From Coriobacteriales bacterium (lineage in GTDB: Bacteria > Actinomycetota > Coriobacteriia > Coriobacteriales > UBA8131): 7,192 nt of DNA. Location of the stretch: contig JAITNB010000049.1 of assembly GCA_031290695.1 (NCBI GenBank), forward strand, positions 1-7,192, given 5' to 3'. Below the pieces are notes generated by a model. That model searched no databases and was not told the origin of the DNA. It saw nothing but the letters and a program-made list of their open reading frames with translations. Positions 1 through 5,168 of this stretch are shown one piece after another. The position numbers and the translations under genes are program-made. Numbering within the stretch: position 1 is the stretch's first letter; every line of letters starts with the position of its first letter.

Positions 1-68
1 GGGCAAAAGGGGACGGTACCTTTGTCTTGTTGGGGCTCGCAAGACAAAGGTACCGTCCCCTTTTGCCC
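1..68. repeat. Perfect 29-bp inverted repeat with 10-nt loop (REP-like palindrome)
   Basis: Bases 1-29 are the exact reverse complement of bases 40-68, with a 10-base loop at 30-39. Each arm contains a GGTACC palindrome (15-20 and 49-54) next to a GGGGAC/GTCCCC block. There is no trailing T tract, and the hairpin lies within a coding frame, so it does not look like a terminator. The recurring translation KGTVPF, seen here in both arms, is one I recall from dispersed palindromic repeats that are often misannotated as protein. That, and the link to REP/RAYT-type elements (repeats mobilised by Y1 tyrosine transposases), is recollection rather than something tested here. Base 69 (C) could pair with one more base outside the window, so the true left boundary is unseen. 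Confidence 0.5.
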
Positions 69-642
69 CGCGCGCGCTACTCTGCATGTTATGCTCAAGG
101 GGGGTGGCTCCGACAACGCTTCGCGGGTGGTCATGTTGCCGCCGGGTGCGGGGCTTGCGGGCGTGAAGGATGCGGTACTTGCGGCCGTGCGTGAGAAGGG
201 TGCCAATGCGTGTCCGCCGCTGGTGGTGGGCGTAGGCGTGGGCTCCACCTTTGACAAGGTTGGCGGGCTGGCCAAGCACGCGCTTTTGCGTGCCGTGGGA
301 CACACGAACCCCAACCCCCGTTTGCAGGACATCGAGCAGGAACTCCTTGAGGCTGTCAATGCCCTGGGCATCGGTCCCGGTGGCTTTGGTGGCAACATCA
401 CTGCGCTTGCGGTACACATCGAGACGGCACCCTCCCATATCGCCGCCCTCCCCGTCGCTGTGAACATAGGCTGTACCGCTCTGCGCTCTGTGAGTATCGA
501 CCTGTTAGCTGGGCCGGAGGACGGAGGGGCGGGGGCGGGGGGTGAATGCGAGTTACGCAGCAAGCCGTTCTTTGGCGCAGCGAGTATGTCTGAGCAGGCA
601 ACCCCCGCCCCTCCGTCCTCCGGGGATGGCGGCCCGCAATGA
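1..642 (+). CDS. Fumarate/tartrate hydratase (class I, Fe-S) alpha subunit, 5'-partial
   Basis: This is the C-terminal part of the alpha subunit of a two-subunit [4Fe-4S] hydro-lyase (FumA-alpha/TtdA family). The family interconverts fumarate and malate, or dehydrates tartrate, in the cytoplasm. The frame is open from base 1 and ends at TGA 640-642, giving 213 residues. Family signatures are MLKGGGSDN (from base 91), the NACPP segment with a conserved cysteine (codon 211-213, possibly a cluster ligand), VGVGVGSTFDKV, LGIGPGGFGG and HIAALPVAVNIGC. Two oddities stand out. The first 23 codons are hairpin DNA reading GQKGTVPLSCWGS and so on, where relatives have the end of the preceding domain. 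After about base 505 there is a roughly 45-residue Gly/Ala/Pro-rich extension, where relatives normally stop. The TTG at 22 is not credible as a start because the conserved N-terminal half must lie upstream. The stop overlaps the beta-subunit start. The family is certain; the substrate is not. Confidence 0.5.
   Translation, partial: GQKGTVPLSCWGSQDKGTVPFCPARATLHVMLKGGGSDNASRVVMLPPGAGLAGVKDAVLAAVREKGANACPPLVVGVGVGSTFDKVGGLAKHALLRAVGHTNPNPRLQDIEQELLEAVNALGIGPGGFGGNITALAVHIETAPSHIAALPVAVNIGCTALRSVSIDLLAGPEDGGAGAGGECELRSKPFFGAASMSEQATPAPPSSGDGGPQ
514..623. repeat. 22-bp perfect inverted repeat flanking 66 bases, in the 3' end of the alpha-subunit gene
   Basis: Bases 514-535 (starting CCGGAGGACGG) are the exact reverse complement of 602-623, separated by 66 bases. 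The arms are very GC-rich. The interior (536-601) is less so, and holds two near-identical decamers, ACGCAGCAAG and GCGCAGCGAG. The whole unit lies in the extra C-terminal codons of the hydratase alpha subunit and ends about 15 bases before the beta-subunit start. It could be a palindromic insertion that removed the original stop codon, or an mRNA structure affecting beta-subunit translation. The pairing is directly visible; the origin is inference. Confidence 0.5.
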
Positions 643-1163
643 CCGACCTTATGTTGCCAGCAACACATGCAGTCCTCACGACCCTCACGGCAGGCGACGA
701 GGTGCGTCTCTTTGGCACCATCTACACCATGCGGGATGTGGGGCATATGCGCGCGCTCGAATACCTTGAGCAGCACGGCGTACTGCCTTATAGCCTTGCG
801 GGACAGGCGGTTTTCTACGCCGGGCCCACGCCGTCTGCGGCCGGCCGGCCGTTTGGTGCCATTGGCCCCACCACCGCCTCACGCATGGACTTCGCGACAC
901 CTGCGCTCCTGCGAGCCGGTATCACGGCCATGCTGGGCAAGGGCGCTCGCTCGCCTGAGGTCGTGCAGGCCTGCAGGGAGACCGGCAGCGTCTACCTGGC
1001 CGCCACCGGCGGCGCGGCAGCCTACCTCGCGAGCTTTGTGACCGCCGCAGGGCCCGTCGCCTGGGACGACCTCGGCACCGAGGCCCTGCGCAAGCTCACT
1101 CTAGACGGCCTCCCCGCCTTTGTTGCTGTGGACGCGCAGGGTGGCAGCCTGTATGGTGGGTAG
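639..1163 (+). CDS. Fumarate/tartrate hydratase (class I, Fe-S) beta subunit
   Basis: This is the complete beta subunit (174 residues) of the class I fumarase/tartrate dehydratase family. It pairs with the alpha subunit to complete the active site for hydration of fumarate or dehydration of a hydroxy acid. Conserved family blocks are GTIYTMRDVGH (residues 26-36), YAGPTPS (60-66), GPTTASRMD (76-84, substrate-binding region), LGKGARS (99-105) and the VYLAATGGAAAYLA block. The length is normal for a stand-alone beta subunit. The ATG at 639 overlaps the alpha stop as ATGA, implying translational coupling. No strong Shine-Dalgarno is obvious upstream, since that sequence is the arm of an inverted repeat. 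An in-frame ATG at 651 is a less likely alternative start. There are no signs of truncation or frameshift. Fumarase versus tartrate dehydratase cannot be decided from sequence alone. Confidence 0.5.
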   Translation: MTDLMLPATHAVLTTLTAGDEVRLFGTIYTMRDVGHMRALEYLEQHGVLPYSLAGQAVFYAGPTPSAAGRPFGAIGPTTASRMDFATPALLRAGITAMLGKGARSPEVVQACRETGSVYLAATGGAAAYLASFVTAAGPVAWDDLGTEALRKLTLDGLPAFVAVDAQGGSLYGG

Positions 1164-1431
1164 CAAAAGGATTAACCGGCTGTGTGAAAATCGAGAGGGG
1201 ACGAATCTTGGCACCAGAGAGGGTTCCTGTCCCACCGAGCTACCCCCACCAGAGTCGTTCGCCAGAACTCCCATACTTTTACTACCCCCATTATCCGTCT
1301 TACCAGATTTTGCGCAAAACCCCCGCATACATGAGCGGGCAAACACACTACAATAGAGGGCATCACTGATAAGAGCGGGTTATGTGGCGGCGGCAAGCGC
1401 CCCGGCCCTCAGGTTTTGGCAAAGGAGCATC
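1164..1431. other. Intergenic region between hydratase operon and tmk
   Basis: This 268-base gap is visibly less GC-rich than its flanks and contains no convincing gene. It holds two short direct repeats: CACCAGAG at 1212-1219 and 1247-1254, and CTACCCCCA at 1240-1248 and 1282-1290. A small hairpin, CCCGC/GCGGG (1322-1326 with 1335-1339), lacks a T tract. A possible -10 box lies at 1349-1354. Short open frames on both strands are proline-rich or resemble nothing I recognise. I see no clear terminator for the hydratase operon. Confidence 0.5.
1349..1354 (+). promoter_or_regulatory. Possible -10 box for the tmk-holB-ricT operon
   Basis: TACAAT differs from the sigma-70 consensus TATAAT at one position. 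It lies about 78 bases upstream of the tmk start in a locally AT-richer stretch. I find no good -35 hexamer 16-18 bases upstream, so the assignment is tentative. Confidence 0.5.
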
Positions 1432-2127
1432 ATGGGCGCAAGCTCACCGCAGGGCGTCTTTATCACCTTCGAGGGCGGGGAGGGGGTGGGGAAGTCCACG
1501 CAGATACGGTTGTTGGAGGCACGGCTCAATGCGGCGGGGGTTGACGTGCTGTGTGTGCGCGAGCCCGGCGGCACGCGGGCCGGCGAGAAGATACGCAGCA
1601 TCCTCCTTGACCCGGCGAACAGCGACCTCGACCCACGGGCTGAGCTGCTGCTCTACGAGGCGGCCCGTGCGCAGCTGGTCGAGCAACACATCAAGCCGGC
1701 ACTCGCCCGCGGTATCACAGTGCTCTGCGACCGCTTTACCGACTCGACGCTCGCGTATCAGGGCTACGCTCGCGGCCTGGACGTAGGCCTCGTCACGCGC
1801 GCCAATGAGGTGGGCAGCGGCGGGCTCGCTCCCAACCGCACCATCGTCCTTGAGCGCGACATCGCCGAGTCGCTAGGCGAGGCGACCCAGCAGGGTGCCG
1901 ACCGTCTTGAGGCAGAGGGCATCGGCTTTCACACCCGCGTGCATGAGGGCTTTGAGCAGCTTGCGGCCAGCGACCCTAGGCGGGTGCGCCGCGTGCCGTG
2001 CCACGACGAGAAGGCCCACACCGCCCAAGCCGTTTGGGAGCAGGTGGCCAGTCTGTTCCCACAGGCCGCGACGCGTGCGTTCGTTGTCACGCCCGAGCTT
2101 ATCCGCGACATAAAGGAGCACAAGTGA
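1432..2127 (+). CDS. tmk: Thymidylate kinase (dTMP kinase)
   Basis: A 231-residue cytoplasmic enzyme that phosphorylates dTMP to dTDP with ATP, an essential step in dTTP synthesis. The motifs are clear: P-loop GGEGVGKST (residues 15-23), REPGGT (43-48), the DRFTDSTLAYQGYARGL block (100-116, normally DRY-DSS-AYQG) and a lid segment ending GADRLEAE. The strand normally reading LLLDVDP is IVLERDI here, a mild departure. The length is slightly above the usual 200-215 residues because of a C-terminal tail. The ATG at 1432 is chosen because AGGAG (1423-1427) sits just upstream. An earlier in-frame GTG at 1384 would add an unconserved leader with no such site. It is the first gene of a tight operon, and its TGA overlaps the GTG start of holB by four bases. 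Confidence 0.5.
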   Translation: MGASSPQGVFITFEGGEGVGKSTQIRLLEARLNAAGVDVLCVREPGGTRAGEKIRSILLDPANSDLDPRAELLLYEAARAQLVEQHIKPALARGITVLCDRFTDSTLAYQGYARGLDVGLVTRANEVGSGGLAPNRTIVLERDIAESLGEATQQGADRLEAEGIGFHTRVHEGFEQLAASDPRRVRRVPCHDEKAHTAQAVWEQVASLFPQAATRAFVVTPELIRDIKEHK

Positions 2128-3302
2128 GTACAGGACCTGCGGATACGCCCGTGGCACCCGGGGGCGGACAGTCGCCCAAAGCCGTTGTCCGGCCGCCGTT
2201 TGACACCTTGGTGGGGCAGCCGTTGGTGGCGCGGTTCCTCAGCACGGCGATAGGTGATGGGCGGGCCACGCATGCGTACCTCTTTGTGGGGCCCGTTGGG
2301 TCGGGCAAGACGGAGGCGGCCTTTGCGCTTGCGGCGGCCATCCTGTGCGGGCAGGGGGGTGGCGACGGCTGCGACGACTGCAAGAGGGTGGCGCGACGCA
2401 CTCATCCCGACGTGCATGTGATCGACCCGCTAGGTGTAAATAGCTACTTGAATGAGCAAGTTCATGGAATCATCCACGACGCATCGCTGGCACCCATACG
2501 CGCGCGTGGCAAGGTCTATATCATCACGCGTGCCGACCTGCTGCAAGGCACCTCTGCCAATGCCTTTCTCAAGACGCTTGAAGAGCCGCTGCCGTCGACG
2601 ACCTTCATCCTCATGGCGCGCACGCGCGACAGCGCGCTTGAGACGGTGGTGTCGCGCTGCCAGGTGCTCGCGTTTCGCAACATCCCCGAGGGCGAGGCGG
2701 TGCAGCTGGTATGCGCGCTGGCGAAGGTTGACGAGCCCGACGCGCGCGCCGCGCTTGCCGCTGCGGGAGGGTCGGCACACCGCGCTGTCGAGTTCCTGCA
2801 CACACCAGCGCGGCGCAACGCCCGCCTCAAGGTCATCGAGGCTATCGAGCACCTGCATGAGGCCGACGACCTTGAGGTGCTTGAGATGGCACGCGAGCTG
2901 CTCAAGGTGCTCAAGGTGCCGCTCGATGCCGTCAAGGTTGAGCAGGAGTTGCAGTTGGAGCAGGGCAAGGACTACCTGAGCAAGGGCGCGCTGGGCCAGT
3001 TGGAGCAACGGCACAAGCGCGAGCTCTCGGGCCGCGGGCGCGATGTGCTGGCCGAGGCGCTCAACATCGCGCGGTCGTGGCTGCGCGACGTGTTGCTGGT
3101 GCGGCTGGGCCAGGGTGACGCTATGGCCAACAGCGACTGTTATTACCTCATCACCCAACTGGCCCCGCGCGTGGAGGAGCCCGCCCTTATCCGCGCCCTC
3201 GCCGCTGTTGACAAGGCATGGGAGCAGATACGGTATAATGTGTCAGAACAACTAGCCATCGAAACGATGCTTTTCTCCATAAGGGAGGATTTGGATACAT
3301 GA
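2124..3302 (+). CDS. holB: DNA polymerase III delta' subunit (clamp-loader)
   Basis: A 392-residue AAA+ protein, the delta' subunit of the clamp-loader complex that places the beta sliding clamp on DNA. Residues 26-50 (FDTLVGQ...ATHAYLF) match the family start. Walker A is GPVGSGKT (56-63). A reduced zinc module follows, with Cys75, Cys83 and Cys86, where relatives have four cysteines. Next come KTLEEP (150-155) and the SRC motif (177-179) typical of delta' and tau/gamma. The C-terminal helical domain ends in RYNVSEQLAIETM, matching the family's conserved terminal helix. The GTG at 2124 is chosen over an upstream in-frame ATG (1998). It has AAGGAG at 2113-2118, five bases away, and forms the GTGA overlap with tmk, whereas the longer version would overlap tmk by 130 bases. 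The stop overlaps ricT as ATGA. Confidence 0.5.
   Translation: MSTGPADTPVAPGGGQSPKAVVRPPFDTLVGQPLVARFLSTAIGDGRATHAYLFVGPVGSGKTEAAFALAAAILCGQGGGDGCDDCKRVARRTHPDVHVIDPLGVNSYLNEQVHGIIHDASLAPIRARGKVYIITRADLLQGTSANAFLKTLEEPLPSTTFILMARTRDSALETVVSRCQVLAFRNIPEGEAVQLVCALAKVDEPDARAALAAAGGSAHRAVEFLHTPARRNARLKVIEAIEHLHEADDLEVLEMARELLKVLKVPLDAVKVEQELQLEQGKDYLSKGALGQLEQRHKRELSGRGRDVLAEALNIARSWLRDVLLVRLGQGDAMANSDCYYLITQLAPRVEEPALIRALAAVDKAWEQIRYNVSEQLAIETMLFSIREDLDT
3208..3239 (+). promoter_or_regulatory. Candidate internal promoter within holB 3' end, upstream of ricT
   Basis: TTGACA at 3208-3213 and TATAAT at 3234-3239 both match the sigma-70 consensus perfectly. The 20-base spacer is longer than the optimal 17, which weakens the call. 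The position, about 60 bases upstream of the ricT ATG, would suit a secondary promoter for ricT. The bases also encode a conserved holB region (VDKAWEQIRYNV), so the match could be partly coincidental. Confidence 0.5.
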
Positions 3303-4711
3303 CCAAAGTCGTCGCAGTGAAGCTGCGCTATAACCCCAAAACACTCTGGTTCGACCCGGTGCTCGGCACGTATGCGCAGGGCGACCACGTGATTGTCGAG
3401 ACCGAGCGCGGCCGTGAGATAGGCCTGGTGACCGACCCTGCCATCGAGGTGGCCTACGAGGAGGTAAAGGCCCTCAAGTCGCCCCTCAAGCCGGTCATCC
3501 GCGCGCTCACCGACCTCGACTTCGACCACATCGACATGCTCGATGCCAAGGGCCGTGAGGCCATGCCCGTCTTTCGTGAGCTCATCGAGAAGCACCAGCT
3601 CGACATGAAGCCAATCGAGGTCGAGTACCTCTTTACCGGCGACAAGGCGGTGTTCTACTTCTCAAGCGACGAGCGCGTTGACTTTCGCGAACTGGTGCGC
3701 GAGCTTGCCTCGCACTTTCACATACGTATCGACATGCGCCAGATTGGGGTGCGCGACGAGGCCCGTATGCTCGGGGGGCTCTCGCATTGCGGAGAAGAAC
3801 TTTGCTGCGCCCGTTTGGGCGGTGAGTTCCAGCCGGTGTCGATACGCATGGCCAAGGAGCAGGACCTGCCGCTCAACCCCGCCAAGATAAGCGGTGCCTG
3901 TGGGCGGCTTATGTGCTGTTTGCGCTACGAGTTCGAGGCCTACAAGGACTTCAAACAGCGCGCCCCCAAGAAAGGCGCCCTTATCGAGACACCGCTGGGC
4001 ACTGCCAAGGTGAGCGACCTCGACACGCCGCGCGAGGTCATCCATATGCGCCTTGAGGACGGCAAGTCGCTCGCGATTCCCCTCAAGGAGTTTGAGTGCG
4101 ATGCCGACGAGAAGGGCTGCACGCACCCCTGCCGCGTGTCGCGCGAGAGCGTCGACCGCTGCGCCTCAAGCAGCATCCTGTTGGCGTTGAGCGCGCTCGA
4201 CCGTGAGCTCGACGCGGCCAACGAGCCCGCGCCGCTGCGCGACCGCACCGCCCGTGACCGAGGCGACCGTGACCGCACCCGCACCCGTGACGGCCGCAGC
4301 ACCCGCGACGGCCGCGAGGGGCAACAGCCCGCCTCGCCCACCCGTCGCCGCCGCTCGTCGGGTGCCGGTAGTGGTGCCGGTTCGACCGCATCAGGGGGCT
4401 CCTCCACATCAGGGCCGCAGGACGCTGCATCACAAGCTGCGGACAAGCCCGCGCGCTCCGGAGCCAAGCCCCGCCCTGGCCAGCACTCCTCCGGCGTACG
4501 CAACCCCGAGCGGCAGGGCCAGGGGCAGGGCCAGCGCTCACAACAGCGTCGTCGCCAGCGCCCTGCTGCTACCGATGCGGGCAGCGGTGCCGTAGGCGCG
4601 AACGCCCCCGGCGAGACCCCCCCTTCAAGCCCCGGTCGCCGCCGCCGCCGCCGCTCGACTGGTCCCGGCAACGCAGGCCCCGGCTCTGGCAGTGCCGAGG
4701 GCAACGGGTAG
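3299..4711 (+). CDS. ricT: PSP1-domain protein RicT (YaaT) with long basic disordered tail
   Basis: A 470-residue member of the PSP1/RicT family. In Bacillus subtilis RicT (YaaT) joins RicA and RicF in an Fe-S-bearing complex that assists RNase Y in mRNA maturation and affects competence, sporulation and biofilm formation. The core (about residues 1-300) is typical, with KLRYNPKTLWFDP near the N-terminus and the cysteine signatures CGEELCC (164-170) and CGRLMCCLRYEFEAY (201-215). More cysteines follow at 267, 274, 278 and 288. After about residue 305 comes a roughly 165-residue Arg/Gly/Ser/Pro-rich low-complexity tail with RD-rich stretches and six consecutive arginines near the end. Firmicute relatives end near 275 residues. 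The start has GGAGG at 3284-3288 and overlaps the holB stop as ATGA. The position after tmk and holB matches the conserved gene order. Neither RicA nor RicF is in the window. Confidence 0.5.
   Translation: MTKVVAVKLRYNPKTLWFDPVLGTYAQGDHVIVETERGREIGLVTDPAIEVAYEEVKALKSPLKPVIRALTDLDFDHIDMLDAKGREAMPVFRELIEKHQLDMKPIEVEYLFTGDKAVFYFSSDERVDFRELVRELASHFHIRIDMRQIGVRDEARMLGGLSHCGEELCCARLGGEFQPVSIRMAKEQDLPLNPAKISGACGRLMCCLRYEFEAYKDFKQRAPKKGALIETPLGTAKVSDLDTPREVIHMRLEDGKSLAIPLKEFECDADEKGCTHPCRVSRESVDRCASSSILLALSALDRELDAANEPAPLRDRTARDRGDRDRTRTRDGRSTRDGREGQQPASPTRRRRSSGAGSGAGSTASGGSSTSGPQDAASQAADKPARSGAKPRPGQHSSGVRNPERQGQGQGQRSQQRRRQRPAATDAGSGAVGANAPGETPPSSPGRRRRRRSTGPGNAGPGSGSAEGNG
4637..4654 (+). repeat. 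(CGC)6 trinucleotide repeat in ricT
   Basis: Six uninterrupted CGC codons encode six arginines near the RicT C-terminus. The tract can expand or contract without changing frame, so it may vary in length between strains. Confidence 0.5.
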
Positions 4712-4859
4712 CAAGCAGTCAAGAGAGACAGCCTGACGAGGTATCAGTTTGTGGCTTTTGTGTTTATCAAAAGTTAACCATGGTGTACTCTTTACAGAAA
4801 ATGGGCGCTCGCTTATTATTGGCCCAGATGATTTTCCAACGTAGGGAAAGGTGATAATA
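4712..4859. other. Intergenic region between ricT and the metal-transport unit
   Basis: This 148-base gap is clearly more AT-rich than the genes around it. It contains a weak stem (CTGA 4733-4736 with TCAG 4744-4747) before CTTTT at 4755-4759, too poor to call a terminator. It also holds a promoter candidate, a small palindrome and a second short stem (TGGGC 4802-4806 with GCCCA 4822-4826). The AAAGG at 4846-4850 is the likely ribosome-binding site for the next gene. Confidence 0.5.
4764..4791 (+). promoter_or_regulatory. Candidate promoter for the small protein/P-ATPase unit
   Basis: TTATCA (4764-4769) and TACTCT (4786-4791) are separated by 16 bases in an AT-rich gap, and the -10 is immediately preceded by TG. 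Both hexamers deviate from consensus. An ACCATGGT palindrome (4777-4784) lies between them and could be part of an operator. Initiation would fall roughly 60 bases upstream of the first gene. Confidence 0.5.
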
Positions 4860-5150
4860 ATGGGTATTCGTAATACGGGATTATTGCTAGGTGCGGGGTT
4901 CCTGTTGGGCAGTGTGGGGGTCAAGGCGGCTACCAGTAAGCCGGCCAAGGACCTTTATGTCAAGGCGATCTCAAAGGGGTTGCAGGCAAAGGCAGCGGGG
5001 GAGGAGCTTGTTGAGCAGGCCAAGAGCGAGCTCGACGACCTGGTTGCCGAGGCGAGCTATCTCAACACCCAGGAGGCAGAGGCAGAGGACGCCCCGGCCG
5101 CCAGTGCGCCCAAGAAGGCCCGCAGCGCGCGAAAGGCTGCGAAGAAATAA
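4860..5150 (+). CDS. Small membrane-anchored protein, DUF6110/PacL-like
   Basis: A 96-residue protein resembling the DUF6110 family, small proteins found next to heavy-metal P-type ATPases. One hydrophobic segment (about residues 7-24, LLLGAGFLLGSVGVKA) is followed by SKPAKDLYVKA and an amphipathic, probably helical stretch to about residue 68. The end is acidic (EAEAED) and then Ala/Lys/Arg-rich (KKARSARKAAKK). The architecture recalls mycobacterial PacL (DUF1490) proteins, which have one membrane helix, scaffold P-ATPases such as CtpC, and aid zinc efflux. That functional analogy is inference. There is no Cys or His here, so a PacL-style metal-binding tail is absent. The ATG at 4860 is preferred, with AAAGG nine bases upstream; the in-frame GTG at 4851 would overlap that site's spacer. 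The ATPase begins 18 bases after the stop. Confidence 0.5.
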   Translation: MGIRNTGLLLGAGFLLGSVGVKAATSKPAKDLYVKAISKGLQAKAAGEELVEQAKSELDDLVAEASYLNTQEAEAEDAPAASAPKKARSARKAAKK

Positions 5151-5168
5151 ACTAAGGGAGCAATCCTC

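Noticed and set aside
22..24. TTG at 22 as the start of the hydratase alpha subunit
   Set aside because: It lies inside the palindrome, has no ribosome-binding site, and would leave out the family's N-terminal half. The frame is open to the left edge.
1..68. Hairpin as a rho-independent terminator
   Set aside because: There is no T tract on either strand at the right place, and the hairpin lies in an open frame continuous with the hydratase.
1384..1386. GTG start for thymidylate kinase
   Set aside because: The added 16 residues are unlike the family N-terminus. The ATG at 1432 has a good AGGAG just upstream.
1101..1396. Small - strand open frames in the gap before tmk
   Set aside because: They are short, of odd composition, resemble no family I know, and have no clear ribosome-binding site.
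1998..2000. ATG start for holB
   Set aside because: It would overlap tmk by 130 bases. The GTG at 2124 has AAGGAG and the typical GTGA overlap.
2430..3158. Long open frame on the - strand opposite holB (242 codons)
   Set aside because: It is a Leu/Arg/His-rich shadow of the holB codons with no recognisable domain or ribosome-binding site.
3940..4722. Long - strand open frame opposite the RicT tail
   Set aside because: It is low complexity, mirroring the repetitive GC-rich tail of ricT, with no recognisable domain.
4730..4759. Terminator after ricT
   Set aside because: The stem has only four contiguous pairs with bulges and a short T run, which is too weak to call.
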